A DNA stretch of 64,000 nt from JAUSIF01 sp963711595 (GCA_963711595.1 CAVQER010000005.1:124001-188000), one strand, 5' to 3'; shown: positions 50,183-60,466, numbered from the stretch's first letter. Notes: generated by a model not told the origin, from the letters alone. Numbers and translations are program-made.

Positions 50183-53100
50183 TTACAGTGCCTCGACCTC
50201 CAGGACGCCGGGCACCGCCTTCATCGCACCGGCCACTTGCGGTGACACCGGATATCGCCCGGGCAGCTTCACCTCGACTTCGGCACCGCCGGGAAGGAGC
50301 AGAACGATACTCACCTCGCCCGTCCCCTCGCCGCGACCCGCCACACCACCATTGAGGCGCTTCGCGACGAGCTCAATCGGATCCGCCGACTGCATGAACA
50401 AACGCAGGCCGCGCTGCGTCTTCGCGGCGGCCTCGTCGAGAGACTCCGCGCTGTGGATGCGAACGCGAACATCCTCGCCCTGTGCCTCGGCACCGACGTG
50501 CAGCAACACCGCCGATCCCGGCTCGAGAAGCTCCCGAAACTGGGCAAGGCCTTCGGAAAAGATCACCGCCTCAAAATGTCCGGTTGGATCTGACAGACCG
50601 AGTATCCCCATCTTGCCGCCGGTGCGCGTGCGACGCTCGACGCGCGACACTACGCTTGCCGCGAGCCGGCCGGCCGTCGCCCCGGCCTTGACGCTTCTCG
50701 CGAATTCGTTCCACGGAAGCACGCGCAGGCGCTTAAGCGCGGCCGCGTAGTCGTCCAGCGGGTGTCCGGACAGGAAAAATCCGATCGCGTCGTATTCGCG
50801 ATTGAGCCGCTCCGCCGGGAGCCATGCTTCGACTTCATGAAGCTGAAGGGCCGCACGCGGCCCGCTTCCCCCAAACAACTCCGACTGGCCCATCGCCGTC
50901 GCGGCACCGGTGCGTTGCGCGTGTGCCATGATCGCGTCAATCGCGCTGAATGCCCGCGCCCGGTTTCCCTCAAGACAATCAAACGCGCCGGCCTGCGCGA
51001 GACTCTCCAGCGTGCGCTTGTTCACCGCACGCGAATCCATGCGACTGGCAAAATCGGTCAGGTCGGCGAACGGTCTTGCACCGCGCGCGCTTGCAATAGC
51101 GTCCACGGCGAGTCCTCCGACACCACGGAGCGCCGCCAGCGCGTAAACGATCTGACCGTCGGCAACATCGAACTCGCGTCCGGAGCGATTTACGGACGGT
51201 GACACAACGGCGATGCCGAGTCGCTCGGCCTCGCGCCGGAATTCGGCGAGCTTGTCGGTATTGTCCATGTCGAGCGTCATGGAAGCGGCGAGAAACTCGA
51301 CCGGGTAGTTCGCCTTGAGATACGCGGTCTGATACGCGACCAGCGCATAGGCTGCCGCGTGGCTCTTGTTGAACCCGTAGTCGGCGAAACGCTGCAGCAG
51401 GTCGAAAATCGAATCCGCCTGCTCGCGATCGACCCCGCGCTCGACCGCGCCGGATACGAAGCGTTGCCGCTGGGCTGCCATCTCCTTCTTGATTTTTTTG
51501 CCCATCGCGCGGCGCAGGAGATCGGCTTCGCCCAGCGAATAGCCGGCCAGCACCTGCGCGATCTGCATCACCTGTTCCTGATAGATGACCACCCCGAATG
51601 TCTCTTTCAGGATCGGCTCCAGCTTCGGGTGGATGTAGTCGGGCCGTTCGTCACCGTGCTTGCGCAGGCAATACGTGGGGATATTCGCCATCGGTCCCGG
51701 CCGGTAGAGCGCGACAAGCGCGATGATATCTTCGAATCGGTCCGGCCGCATGTCGGCGAGCGCCCGCCGCATTCCCTGACCTTCCACCTGGAACACGCCG
51801 ACCGTCTCGCCTCGGGCTAACATCTCGTACGTCTTCCTGTCGTCGAGCGGGATTTTGTCGATATCGATCGAGATGCCGCGCCCCGAGAGCAGACGGACGG
51901 CCGTCTGCAGGACCGTGAGTGTCTTCAGCCCGAGAAAATCGAACTTCACGAGGCCTGCGGCCTCCACCCACTTCATGTTGAATTGGGTCACCTGCATGTT
52001 CGATTTTGGGTCGCGATAGAGCGGCGTGAGCTCCGCAAGCGGCCGATCGCCGATCACGATACCCGCCGCATGCGTCGACGCGTGGCGATAGAGTCCCCTC
52101 GAGCCGCAGCGCGATATCGAACAGCCGCCCGACGATCGGCTCTTTCGCACGCGCTTCTTGGAGCCGCGGCTCCCCGTCGATCGCTTTTTCGAGCGTCACG
52201 GGCGCAGCCGGATTGAACGGCACCAGTTTACAGAGCTTGTCCACCTGCCCGTACGGCATCTCCAGCACGCGACCGACGTCGCGCAAGACGCCTCGCGCCT
52301 GCAAGGTGCCGAAGGTGATGATTTGCGCGACCTGATCGCGTCCGTAACGCTCCTGCACGTAGCGGATTACTTCGTCACGCCGTTCCTGGCAGAAGTCGAC
52401 GTCGAAGTCCGGCATGGACACGCGTTCCGGATTGAGAAACCGCTCGAACAGCAAACCGAACCGGATCGGATCGAGATCGGTGATCGTAAGCGCATAGGAC
52501 GCGAGCGAGCCTGCGCCGGAGCCGCGGCCGGGGCCAACCGGTATCCCCTTCGCCTTCGCCCACTGAATGAAATCGGCGACAATCAGGAAGTAGCCGGCGT
52601 AGTTCATTCCGCCGATCACGTTCAGCTCGAACTCTAGTCGTTCGCGATATTCGTCGACGGTCCGTCCCGGCGCGACGCCATGAATGGCGATGCGATCTTC
52701 AAGACCTGCCCTTGCACGCTTGCGCAATTCAGCGACTTCATCCGCTTCCCGGTCGCCGATCGTGAAACGCGGCAGGATCGGCTGTCGCGTCCTTGGCCGG
52801 AATGAGCAGCGGCGCGCGATCTCGACGGTCGATGCGAGGGCCTCCGGCAAGTCGGCGAACAGTTCCGCCATTTCCTTCCGGGTCTTGAAGCGATGCTCGG
52901 GCGTTAGCTGGCGACGATCCGCTTCGGCCACCAAACGGCCTTCGGCAATCGCAAGCAGCGCGTCGTGAGCCTCGTAGTCGTCGCGGTCCGCGAAGAACGG
53001 CTCGTTCGTGGCGACGAGCGGAATGGCGGCGGCATACGCAAGATCGATCAGGGCCGTTTCAACGGCGCCTTCCGATCGGGTCCCGTGACGCTGGAGCTCC

Positions 53101-53672
53101 ATATAGAGCCGCCCCGGATACAGCGCGGCGAGCGCGTCCAGCCGCGCCCGGGCCAGCTCCGGCCGGCTAGCCGCAATCTGTAGGTCAAGCGGGCCGTCCG
53201 GACCTCCGGTGAGTGCGATCAAGCCCTCGGAATTCTCCGCAAGCCAGCCCGCCTTGACGTGAGAGGCCTCGCTTTCCGCGACGCTGAGAAAGCTCTGCGA
53301 CACGAGCCGCATGAGATTGCGATAGCCGGCCTCCGTCGAGGCGAGCAGCACGATCCTCGGCAGCTTGGCGGGCCTGATCACGCCGGATCGCGTGGGCGCG
53401 TCGTCTCCAAAATCGACGGCCAGCGCGCAGCCGATGATCGGCTGGATGCCGGCCGAGGACATCTTTTCCGAGAATTCCAGCGCGCCAAAGAGGTTGCCGG
53501 TGTCGGTGAGCGCAAGCGCCGGCTGCCGGTCTGCCTTCGCCAGTTCCGCCAGGCGCGCGATCGGGAGCGCTCCCTCGAGCAGAGAGAACGACGAATGCAA
53601 ATGCAGATGCACAAAACCCGGGTCCGCCACCTTTTGCTCCGATTCCGATCCGGCCCATCGTGAAACCTGCAC
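50183..53672 (-). CDS. dnaE: DNA polymerase III alpha subunit, reading frame broken at 52095-52098
   Basis: DnaE is the replicative polymerase. From GTG 53672 the product reads as DnaE: PHP domain (FVHLHLHSSFSLLEGALPI), the catalytic aspartates in MPDFDVDFCQERRDEVIRY and GPGRGSGAGSLASYALTITDLDP, up to LFDIALRLEG. The next conserved segment LYRHASTHAAGIVIGD continues in another frame to the stop at 50183, including the OB domain near the end. Dropping one G from the GGGG run (minus strand; CCCC at 52095-52098) gives about 1162 residues, the normal size. Two long overlapping open frames therefore represent one gene. DnaE is essential, so a base-calling error is much likelier than a true lesion. 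Confidence 0.88.
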
Positions 53673-53708
53673 GACGCCGCCGCAACCTCTCGACTGTGGA
53701 AAGCGTAG

Positions 53709-54395
53709 CTAAGCCAACTCGACGACGCGCCCCTCGCGCAAGGTGACGCGACGCGTCATGCGCGAGGCAAGTTCCAGATTGTGTGTCGCGATTACGGCCG
53801 CAAGTTCGGTTGCCTGCACGAGCTTCGTCAATGTTCCAAAGACGCGGTCCGCCGTGTGCGTGTCCAGATTTCCGGTCGGCTCGTCGGCGAGCAGCACGCG
53901 TGGCGCGTTAGCGACCGCGCGAGCGATCGCTACGCGCTGCTGCTCGCCGCCCGATAGCTCGCCCGGGCGATGCTTCAGCCGGTCTCCGAGCCCGAGGAAC
54001 TCGAGCAGATCGGTCGCCCGCGCTTCCGCCTCGCCCTTGTTCAATCCGTTGATCATCTGCGGAAGCACCACATTCTCGAGCGCCGTGAACTCGGGAAGCA
54101 GATGGTGAAACTGATAGATGAAGCCGATTTCACTCCGCCGGATGGCCGTGCGTGCGCCGTCGGACAAACTACTCGTCGGCCGTTCGCTGATCGTCACCTC
54201 GCCCGCATCCGGATGCTCGAGCAGCCCGGCAATGTGCAGGAGCGTCGACTTTCCCGCGCCCGAAGGCGCGATAAGCGCGACCGACTCGCCCGGCCAAACC
54301 GAAAGCGATGCACCATTCAGGATGACGAGCTCGGCTTCGCCCTGCCGGTAGCGCCGCTCGATCGCTTCCAGTTGCAGCGCGGGCGGTTCGTTCAT
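53709..54395 (-). CDS. lolD: Lipoprotein-releasing ABC transporter ATPase
   Basis: LolD powers release of outer-membrane lipoproteins. The 228-residue ATPase has Walker A APSGAGKST, the signature LSGGEQQR, Walker B VLLADEPTGNLD, and the switch histidine in IATHN. It begins three bases after lolC ends and is followed by dnaE after 36 bases. Confidence 0.95.
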   Translation of the reverse strand: MNEPPALQLEAIERRYRQGEAELVILNGASLSVWPGESVALIAPSGAGKSTLLHIAGLLEHPDAGEVTISERPTSSLSDGARTAIRRSEIGFIYQFHHLLPEFTALENVVLPQMINGLNKGEAEARATDLLEFLGLGDRLKHRPGELSGGEQQRVAIARAVANAPRVLLADEPTGNLDTHTADRVFGTLTKLVQATELAAVIATHNLELASRMTRRVTLREGRVVELA

Positions 54396-54398
54396 GCC

Positions 54399-55667
54399 TC
54401 ACTCATAACGAAGCGCCTCGACCGGATCGAGCCGCGCGGCCCGCCAGGCTGGATAGACGGTCGCGAGAAATGAGAGGACGAGCGCCATCAATACGACCGC
54501 GGCCGTTTCGCGTGAGTCCATGTCCGCCGGCAGGCGGCTCAAATAGTAGAGCTCGGGAGAGAAGAGTTCGGTCGACGTCAACCACGAAATGAAACCGCGG
54601 ATCTCTTCCACGTTCAGGCAGACCGCGAGACCGAGCGCGAATCCGAACAACGTCCCGACCACGCCGATGCTCGAACCGGTGATTAAGAACACGCGCATCA
54701 CCGCGCCTTTGGTCGCGCCCATCGTGCGCAGAATCGCAATATCGTGGCCCTTGTCCTTCACGAGCATGATGAGCCCGGAGACGATGTTGAGTGCGGCAAC
54801 CAGGACGATCAGCGTGAGAATCAGGAACATCACGTTGCGCTCGACCTGCAGCGCATTGAAAAAGGTCGAGTTTCGTTGTCGCCAGTCGACGATGAAGACC
54901 GGTCTCCCGGCAGAGTCATTGATCAGCTTTCGGTATCGGTCGATCGCGTCCGCGTTGTCGGTATAGACCTCGATCGCCGACACATCGCCTTGCCGATTGA
55001 AGTAGGCCTGCGCCTCCGTGAGCGGCATGAAGACAAAGACGTTGTCGTATTCCGACATGCCGATTTCGAACACGGCAGAGACTTTGTACGTCTTGATCCG
55101 CGGCGTTGTGCCCATGGGCGTCACCGCGCCGCGCGGGGCGACGAGCGTGAGTTGGTCGCCCGCGCGCACTGAAAGGTTGTCGGCCAGGCGCTTGCCGATC
55201 ACGAGCCCCTGCCCCTCGTTGAACCCGTCGAGCGTGCCGAAGCGGATGTTGCGGCCGATGCCCGGCATGCGCTTCAGGTCTTCCTCGCGTACGCCGCGAA
55301 CCAGCACGCCGCCCGCGTGGAACGGCGATGAGGCAAGCGCCTGCCCTTCGACGAGCGGCACCGCCAGGACCACACCGGGTACGCCCATGACCTTTTCAGC
55401 CACGGCGGCGAAATCGGTCAGTGGCGCCTCGATGGGCTGAATCAGCAAGTGCCCGTTGAGACCGAGAATTTTCGATAGCAGTTCTTTGCGGAAGCCGTTC
55501 ATCACCGCCATGACGATGATGAGCGTCGCCACGCCGAGCATGACGCCGAGAAAGGAGAACCCGGCGATGACGGAAATAAATCCTTCCTTGCGCCGCGCCC
55601 GCAGATAGCGCAGCGACAACATCCACTCGAACGCCGAGAACGGCGCAGTACCACTCGTTGCCGACAT
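54399..55667 (-). CDS. lolC: Lipoprotein-releasing system permease (LolC/LolE family)
   Basis: This 422-residue MacB-like permease has four transmembrane segments: one near the N-terminus (GFISVIAGFSFLGVMLGVATLIIVMAVMNGFRKEL) and three at the C-terminus (MFLILTLIVLVAALNIVSGLIML, IGVVGTLFGFALGLAVCL, AAVVLMALVLSFLATVYPAWRAA), with a large periplasmic domain between. Many alphaproteobacteria have one such subunit, acting as a homodimer, so LolC versus LolE is not distinguished. It lies between proS and lolD. Confidence 0.92.
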   Translation of the reverse strand: MSATSGTAPFSAFEWMLSLRYLRARRKEGFISVIAGFSFLGVMLGVATLIIVMAVMNGFRKELLSKILGLNGHLLIQPIEAPLTDFAAVAEKVMGVPGVVLAVPLVEGQALASSPFHAGGVLVRGVREEDLKRMPGIGRNIRFGTLDGFNEGQGLVIGKRLADNLSVRAGDQLTLVAPRGAVTPMGTTPRIKTYKVSAVFEIGMSEYDNVFVFMPLTEAQAYFNRQGDVSAIEVYTDNADAIDRYRKLINDSAGRPVFIVDWRQRNSTFFNALQVERNVMFLILTLIVLVAALNIVSGLIMLVKDKGHDIAILRTMGATKGAVMRVFLITGSSIGVVGTLFGFALGLAVCLNVEEIRGFISWLTSTELFSPELYYLSRLPADMDSRETAAVVLMALVLSFLATVYPAWRAARLDPVEALRYE

Positions 55668-55687
55668 GTCTGACTCCGCAAGCCCCC

Positions 55688-57010
55688 TCAGCCCGAGAGT
55701 CTTTTCACCGCATCCTCAATGGTGATGGACTCGCGATCGCCGCTCGCGCGGCGCTTGATCTCCACTTTCCCTTCCGCGAGCCCCTTGGGCCCGACCAGTA
55801 CCTGCCAGGGCAGACCGATCAGATCCATGGATGCAAACTTGGCGCCCGCCCGTTCCTCCGTATCGTCGTAGAGTACGTCGATTCCCCGCGCTGTGAACGC
55901 CGAATAGAGTTTTTCACACGCGGCATCGGTGTCGGCGGCCCCCTGCTTTAGGTTCATAATCCCGATCCGGAATGGGGCCACTGCCTCCGGCCAGATGATA
56001 CCAGCCTCGTCGTGACTGGCCTCAATGATTGCGGCGACCAATCGTGACGGGCCAATGCCATACGATCCCATGTGCACTGGCACGGCACCACCCTCGGGCG
56101 CCGCAACGGTCGCCTTCATTGGCTCCGAATACTTCGTGCCGAAGTAGAAGATGTGGCCGACCTCAATGCCTCGTGCCGAGAGCTGCTTAGCCTGTGGAAT
56201 CGTTCCAAACGCTGCCGCGTCATGCTTCTCCGACGTCGCTGCATAGAGCGACGTCCATCGGTCGACGGTTTTTTGCAGGCTTGCCCGGTCGTCGAAGGCG
56301 ACGTTCTCGTCGGGGACCTCGAAATCGAGGTAGTCGCTATGGCAAAAGACTTCGCTCTCTCCGGTCGATGCAAGAATGATGAATTCGTGGCTGAGATTGC
56401 CGCCGATCGGTCCTGTATCGGCCACCATGGGTATCGCGCGCAGTCCCATGCGCGCGAAGGTCCGCAGGTAAGCGACGAACATCTTGTTGTAGGAGTGCCG
56501 GGCGCCTGCAGCGTCAACGTCGAAGCTGTAAGCGTCCTTCATCAGGAATTCGCGCGCGCGATAGACGCCGAAACGCGGCCGCACTTCGTCGCGGAATTTC
56601 CATTGAATATGATAGAGATTCAGTGGGAGCTGCTTGTAGGACTTCACCGACGCGCGGAAGATCTCTGTGATCATTTCCTCATTCGTCGGCCCGAAGAGCA
56701 TCTGTCGCTCATGCCGGTCCTCGATGCGCAGCATCTCCTTGCCATAGTCGTCGTAGCGACCGCTCTCGCGCCATAGGTCGGCCGACTGGATCGTCGGCAT
56801 CAGCATCTCGATCGCGCCGGAGCGGTTCTGCTCCTCGCGGACGATCTGGCAGACCTTCGCCAGAACCCGGTGACCGAGCGGCAGGAAGGCATAAATGCCG
56901 GCCGCCTCCTGCCGGATCATGCCCGCCCGCAGCATTAGCCGGTGCGAGACGATCTCCGCCTCGCGGGGGGCCTCACGCAGAATGGGGAGGAAATAACGAG
57001 ACAACCGCAT
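55688..57010 (-). CDS. proS: Prolyl-tRNA synthetase (short type)
   Basis: ProS charges tRNA-Pro. The 440-residue class II synthetase has motif 2 (FRDEVRPRFGVYRAREFLMKDAYSFD) and motif 3 (GSYGIGPSRLVAAIIE). It lacks most of the editing (INS) domain between motifs 2 and 3 found in the longer E. coli enzyme, the short form known from alphaproteobacteria. ATG 57010 is chosen; the frame to 57124 reads into the gap. lolC follows 20 bases after its stop. Confidence 0.96.
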   Translation of the reverse strand: MRLSRYFLPILREAPREAEIVSHRLMLRAGMIRQEAAGIYAFLPLGHRVLAKVCQIVREEQNRSGAIEMLMPTIQSADLWRESGRYDDYGKEMLRIEDRHERQMLFGPTNEEMITEIFRASVKSYKQLPLNLYHIQWKFRDEVRPRFGVYRAREFLMKDAYSFDVDAAGARHSYNKMFVAYLRTFARMGLRAIPMVADTGPIGGNLSHEFIILASTGESEVFCHSDYLDFEVPDENVAFDDRASLQKTVDRWTSLYAATSEKHDAAAFGTIPQAKQLSARGIEVGHIFYFGTKYSEPMKATVAAPEGGAVPVHMGSYGIGPSRLVAAIIEASHDEAGIIWPEAVAPFRIGIMNLKQGAADTDAACEKLYSAFTARGIDVLYDDTEERAGAKFASMDLIGLPWQVLVGPKGLAEGKVEIKRRASGDRESITIEDAVKRLSG

Positions 57011-57147
57011 TAGGAACTTTCGACTCAGCGCGCCGGAAAACCTCGCAGGTACTGAACGCAGAAGATTTTCGAATGACAAGAGCCGCTTAGCGCCACGCCG
57101 TCCCGACGCCTTATTGCATCGCAAAACGATCTAGGTGCAATGCAAGA

Positions 57148-57326
57148 ATGACATCGAGCCGCACGTCAGGCTAGCGTCCCAGCCGACCGGGAGCCGATGG
57201 GGACTACGCCCATTGGTTTCGCCCAGGTCTCGGGAGGAAACCAACCGCAGCATCGCGCAGCCAGTTCTTGCGCGCCGCGTTTTTTCAAAGCGGAGGGACC
57301 GAGCGGGCGAGCCACGGGCTCGCCCG
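57148..57326 (+). ncRNA. Candidate small RNA in the proS-DUF1467 gap (327 bases)
   Basis: The 327-base gap between two minus-strand genes contains plus-strand transcription signals. ATGACA (57148-57153) and CTAGCG (57171-57176) are 17 bases apart as a weak promoter. A hairpin TTGGTTTC/GAAACCAA (57213-57220 and 57237-57244) is followed by a stem CGCGCA/TGCGCG (57254-57274) five bases before TTTTTT (57280-57285), and by a strong terminator at 57304-57326. No credible ORF lies here. The RNA would be about 100-150 bases. Alternatives are a 6S-like RNA or simple bidirectional terminators for neighbours. Confidence 0.35.
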
Positions 57327-57335
57327 TTTATTTTG
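57304..57335 (+). terminator. Strong hairpin with U-rich tail on the plus strand
   Basis: CGGGCGAGCC (57304-57313) and GGCTCGCCCG (57317-57326) form a perfect 10-bp stem with a three-base loop, then TTTATTTTG. In the plus direction this is a good intrinsic terminator; in the minus direction it forms the 3' hairpin after DUF1467 but without a U-run. Confidence 0.7.
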
Positions 57336-57337
57336 TC

Positions 57338-57610
57338 TCACTGACTCGGAAGGTTGAACGGCAGCGGAATTCGCTCGAACGGAATCGCGCCGGACGTCCA
57401 GGCGACATACACGACCGCAAAGACGCCAGCCGAGATCAAGGTTGTTGCGATCGCCTTCTGGACCAACAGTGGGCGCTGTGGCGCGCCCGGATCGGTGCCT
57501 GCTTCCATCGTCTCTGCCTCGTGCTGACTCCGCACCCCCCACGGAAGCACGGCAAAGAGCACCGTCCACCAGATCACGAAGTAAATCCCGAGGGCAGCCG
57601 AGATCGACAT
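57338..57610 (-). CDS. DUF1467 family membrane protein
   Basis: This 90-residue protein has two transmembrane helices (ALGIYFVIWWTVLFAVLPWGVRS and ATTLISAGVFAVVYVAWTSG) separated by a short polar loop with PQRPLLVQKAIATT. Proteins of this family sit next to the methylmalonyl-CoA epimerase or proS gene in many alphaproteobacteria, as here. Their function is not known. It starts three bases after mce stops. Confidence 0.85.
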   Translation of the reverse strand: MSISAALGIYFVIWWTVLFAVLPWGVRSQHEAETMEAGTDPGAPQRPLLVQKAIATTLISAGVFAVVYVAWTSGAIPFERIPLPFNLPSQ

Positions 57611-57613
57611 GAT

Positions 57614-58018
57614 TCACGCCTGCTCCAACTCGACGAGCGTGCCCGCGAAATCCTTCGGGTGCAGGAACAGCACGGGCTTGCCGTGCGCACCGATCTTCGG
57701 CTCGCCATCGCCGAGCACGCGCGCTCCCCGCGACTTCAGCTGATCGCGCGTCGCCAGGATGTCGTCCACCTCGAAACACACGTGGTGGATGCCGCCGTCC
57801 GGATTTCGCTCGAAGAAACGCGCGATCGGCGAGTTGTCACCGAGCGGGGCAATCAGTTCGATCTTCGAATTTGGCAAGGTAACGAACACGGTCGTCACCC
57901 CGTGCTCGGGCAACGGCACCGGATCGGAGACCTTCGCTCCCAACGCTCCGCGATAGACGGCAGCCGCTGCTGCGAGGTCCGGCACGGCGATCGCCACATG
58001 GTTGAGCCGGCCGATCAT
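57614..58018 (-). CDS. mce: Methylmalonyl-CoA epimerase
   Basis: Mce interconverts the R and S forms of methylmalonyl-CoA, linking propionyl-CoA to succinyl-CoA. The 134-residue VOC protein opens IGRLNHVAIAVPDLAAAAAVY with a metal-ligand His, has HHVCFEVDDI and ends KDFAGTLVELEQA with the Glu ligand. It starts seven bases after rnj stops, the conserved order in Rhizobiales. Confidence 0.94.
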   Translation of the reverse strand: MIGRLNHVAIAVPDLAAAAAVYRGALGAKVSDPVPLPEHGVTTVFVTLPNSKIELIAPLGDNSPIARFFERNPDGGIHHVCFEVDDILATRDQLKSRGARVLGDGEPKIGAHGKPVLFLHPKDFAGTLVELEQA

Positions 58019-58025
58019 CGTGATC

Positions 58026-59693
58026 CTACACCTGGATGATCATGACATGGCACAGCGGCTTCTTTCCCCACACGGCATTCACCGATCCCCGCACCGAGCG
58101 CTCAATCGCTTGCTCGAGCGCACCCGGATCGCGTCTGCGCCCCTTGGGTAAGCTCGTGAGCGCGCCTTCCACCGCGTCAGCGACGATCTCCTGCATGGTT
58201 TTGTCGGCGGACGCCGCGACCGGCAGGCCGGTCATCTCGATCCATGGATCACCGACGAGGTCTCCGCGCCCGCTCACGGCAACTGCGACCGAGACGACCC
58301 CCGCGAAGCCCAGTTTGCGGCGTTCGGCGACGGTGCGCGACTCCGCGTCAATGAGCAGATTTCCATCGCGGTAGAGCCGCCCGGCGGGAATCTCATCGAT
58401 GACCTGCGCGGGTCCCGGCGCGAGACGAACCACATCGCCGTCGCCGCAGATCACCACCTCCTTGATGCCGATCGACCGCGCAAGAGCGGCGTTTTCGGAG
58501 AGGTGCAACGCCTCTCCGTGTACCGGCACGACGACATCCGGCTTCAGCCATTCGTACATGCGGGCAAGTTCGCCGCGTCGTGGGTGCCCCGACACATGCA
58601 CGAGCTTGTTGCGATCCGTGATCACTTCGATGCCGATATCGATCATCGCGTTGACGATGCGGTTCACAGCCTTTTCGTTGCCCGGGATCGTGCGCGACGA
58701 GAAGATCAACGTATCGCCCGCGTCCAATGAAATCTCCGGATGGTCATCGCCCGCAATCCGCGCGAGCGCCGCGCGCGGCTCGCCTTGGCTGCCCGTGAGC
58801 AACACCATCACCCGGTTTCGCGGCAGCGCGTGATACGCATCGGCGCCACGAAACGGAGGTACCCCGTCGAGTAGCGCCAACTCCCTGGCTACATTGATCA
58901 CCCGTTCCATCGCGCGCCCGACAACCACGACTTCGCGGCCTGCCTCCGCCGCTGCGAGTGCCGCCGAGCGCAATCGCGCCACGTTCGAGGCGAACGTCGT
59001 AAGTGCGACGCGCCCTTTCGCCTGCTTCACGATCTCGTTCAGGCTTTTCGCGACTTCGCTCTCGGAAGGAGACTCGCCCTCACGTACCGCGTTGGTGGAG
59101 TCGCACACGACGGCGCGCACGCCCTCCTCCCCGAGCGCGCGAAACTTCTTTTCGTCGGTCGGCTGACCGATGATGGGCGCAGGATCGAGCTTCCAATCGC
59201 CGGTGTGCACCACCATCCCGAGCGGCGTACGGATCGCGAGCGCATTGCTTTCCGGTATCGAATGCGCGACTGGAATGAACTCCACGTTGAACGACCCGAT
59301 CTGCACGCGGTCGCCCTGCTGTACGACACGCACGGGAATGTCCGGCGCGCCGAGTTCGCCCTCTTTCTTCGCGGCCATAAGCGCGGCGGTAAACGGTGTC
59401 GCGTAGACCGGCACCCTGAGCTTCGGCCACAGATCGAAGATTGCGCCGAAATGGTCCTCGTGCGCGTGCGTCAACACGATGCCCGCCAGATTCTTGCGCT
59501 CGTCTTCGAGGAAACCGACGTCGGGCATGATCAGGTCGATGCCGGGAAGCAGTTCGTCGGCGAACGACACGCCCATGTCGACGCACAGCCACTCCCCTCC
59601 GCGCGAGGAGCCAAGTCCATAGAGGGCGAGATTCATCCCGATTTCGCCGACGCCGCCGAACGGGACGAACACGAGTTCTCTGGCGTTGCTCAC
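58026..59693 (-). CDS. rnj: Ribonuclease J
   Basis: RNase J is a metallo-beta-lactamase-fold nuclease for rRNA and mRNA processing. The 555-residue protein shows LVFVPFGGVGEIGMN, the zinc motif HAHEDH at residues 76-81, and the beta-CASP segment with SSRTIPGNEKAVNRI and SGHPRRGELARMYEWLKPD. I choose GTG 59693, which has GAGG upstream and starts eight bases past birA; an ATG pair at 59729/59726 would overlap birA and is less likely. Confidence 0.93.
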   Translation of the reverse strand: MSNARELVFVPFGGVGEIGMNLALYGLGSSRGGEWLCVDMGVSFADELLPGIDLIMPDVGFLEDERKNLAGIVLTHAHEDHFGAIFDLWPKLRVPVYATPFTAALMAAKKEGELGAPDIPVRVVQQGDRVQIGSFNVEFIPVAHSIPESNALAIRTPLGMVVHTGDWKLDPAPIIGQPTDEKKFRALGEEGVRAVVCDSTNAVREGESPSESEVAKSLNEIVKQAKGRVALTTFASNVARLRSAALAAAEAGREVVVVGRAMERVINVARELALLDGVPPFRGADAYHALPRNRVMVLLTGSQGEPRAALARIAGDDHPEISLDAGDTLIFSSRTIPGNEKAVNRIVNAMIDIGIEVITDRNKLVHVSGHPRRGELARMYEWLKPDVVVPVHGEALHLSENAALARSIGIKEVVICGDGDVVRLAPGPAQVIDEIPAGRLYRDGNLLIDAESRTVAERRKLGFAGVVSVAVAVSGRGDLVGDPWIEMTGLPVAASADKTMQEIVADAVEGALTSLPKGRRRDPGALEQAIERSVRGSVNAVWGKKPLCHVMIIQV

Positions 59694-59700
59694 GCGCGCC

Positions 59701-60465
59701 TCATGCCGCTGGCAGAGGGAAGACATCACCGGCGGCGATTGTCTCCCGTGTCCCGTCGCGATGGAGAAGCACGAGCGCCCCGCTCGGATCGATCGCCTCG
59801 AAGGTGCCGGCGATCTTCTTGTCCGCTAGCCGCACCTCGATGGCGCGGCCGACGCCCATTGCGCGCGAAAGCCAGGCCGCGCGGATGGCAGCGAAATTTT
59901 CGCCGCGTCGCCATTCCGCGAGACGTGCGCTCATCGTCCGACCCAGCGCTGAAAATAGTGATGTCGCTTCAACGACATAACCCGCCGTTTGCAGATCGGT
60001 GGCAGGATATTCCGTACCCGCTGGGTGATGCTTGCAGTTCACGCCGAAACCCACTGCCGCCGCGCCCCCTTGGTCCAGCGATGACCCTTCAACGAGAATG
60101 CCCGCGAGTTTTCGGCCATCGAGAAGCACATCGTTTGGCCATTTCAGTTTGAGTTGCGCTGGAGCGAGACCATGCGCCAACTCGATCATCGCATCATGCA
60201 GCGCAAGTGCTGCCACGAAACAGATCCCCGACACCGCCTTCCCCGCGGCAGGATCAGTCAGTAGCAAGCTTGCATAAAGATTGCCCGGCTCGGAAACCCA
60301 GTTCCGTCCCCGCCGTCCGCGCCCGGCAGTCTGCCGCTGCGCCACGATCCAGAGTGCGTTGCGCTCTCCTGATCGCGCGCGCTCGATCGCTTCTGCATTG
60401 GTAGAACCGACCGTCTCGAACGTGACGACCGGAGTCCCACCGGCGTGCGAGGGAAACTCCGCCAT
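59701..60465 (-). CDS. birA: Biotin-[acetyl-CoA-carboxylase] ligase
   Basis: BirA biotinylates carboxylases. The 254-residue protein is the monofunctional form without a DNA-binding domain. It has VTFETVGSTNAEAIERA, the adenylate loop TAGRGRRGRNWVS, and KLKWPNDVLLDGRKLAGIL. The start ATG 60465 lies one base after nuoN stops. It is transcribed with nuoN and rnj. Confidence 0.94.
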   Translation of the reverse strand: MAEFPSHAGGTPVVTFETVGSTNAEAIERARSGERNALWIVAQRQTAGRGRRGRNWVSEPGNLYASLLLTDPAAGKAVSGICFVAALALHDAMIELAHGLAPAQLKLKWPNDVLLDGRKLAGILVEGSSLDQGGAAAVGFGVNCKHHPAGTEYPATDLQTAGYVVEATSLFSALGRTMSARLAEWRRGENFAAIRAAWLSRAMGVGRAIEVRLADKKIAGTFEAIDPSGALVLLHRDGTRETIAAGDVFPLPAA

Positions 60466-60466
60466 C

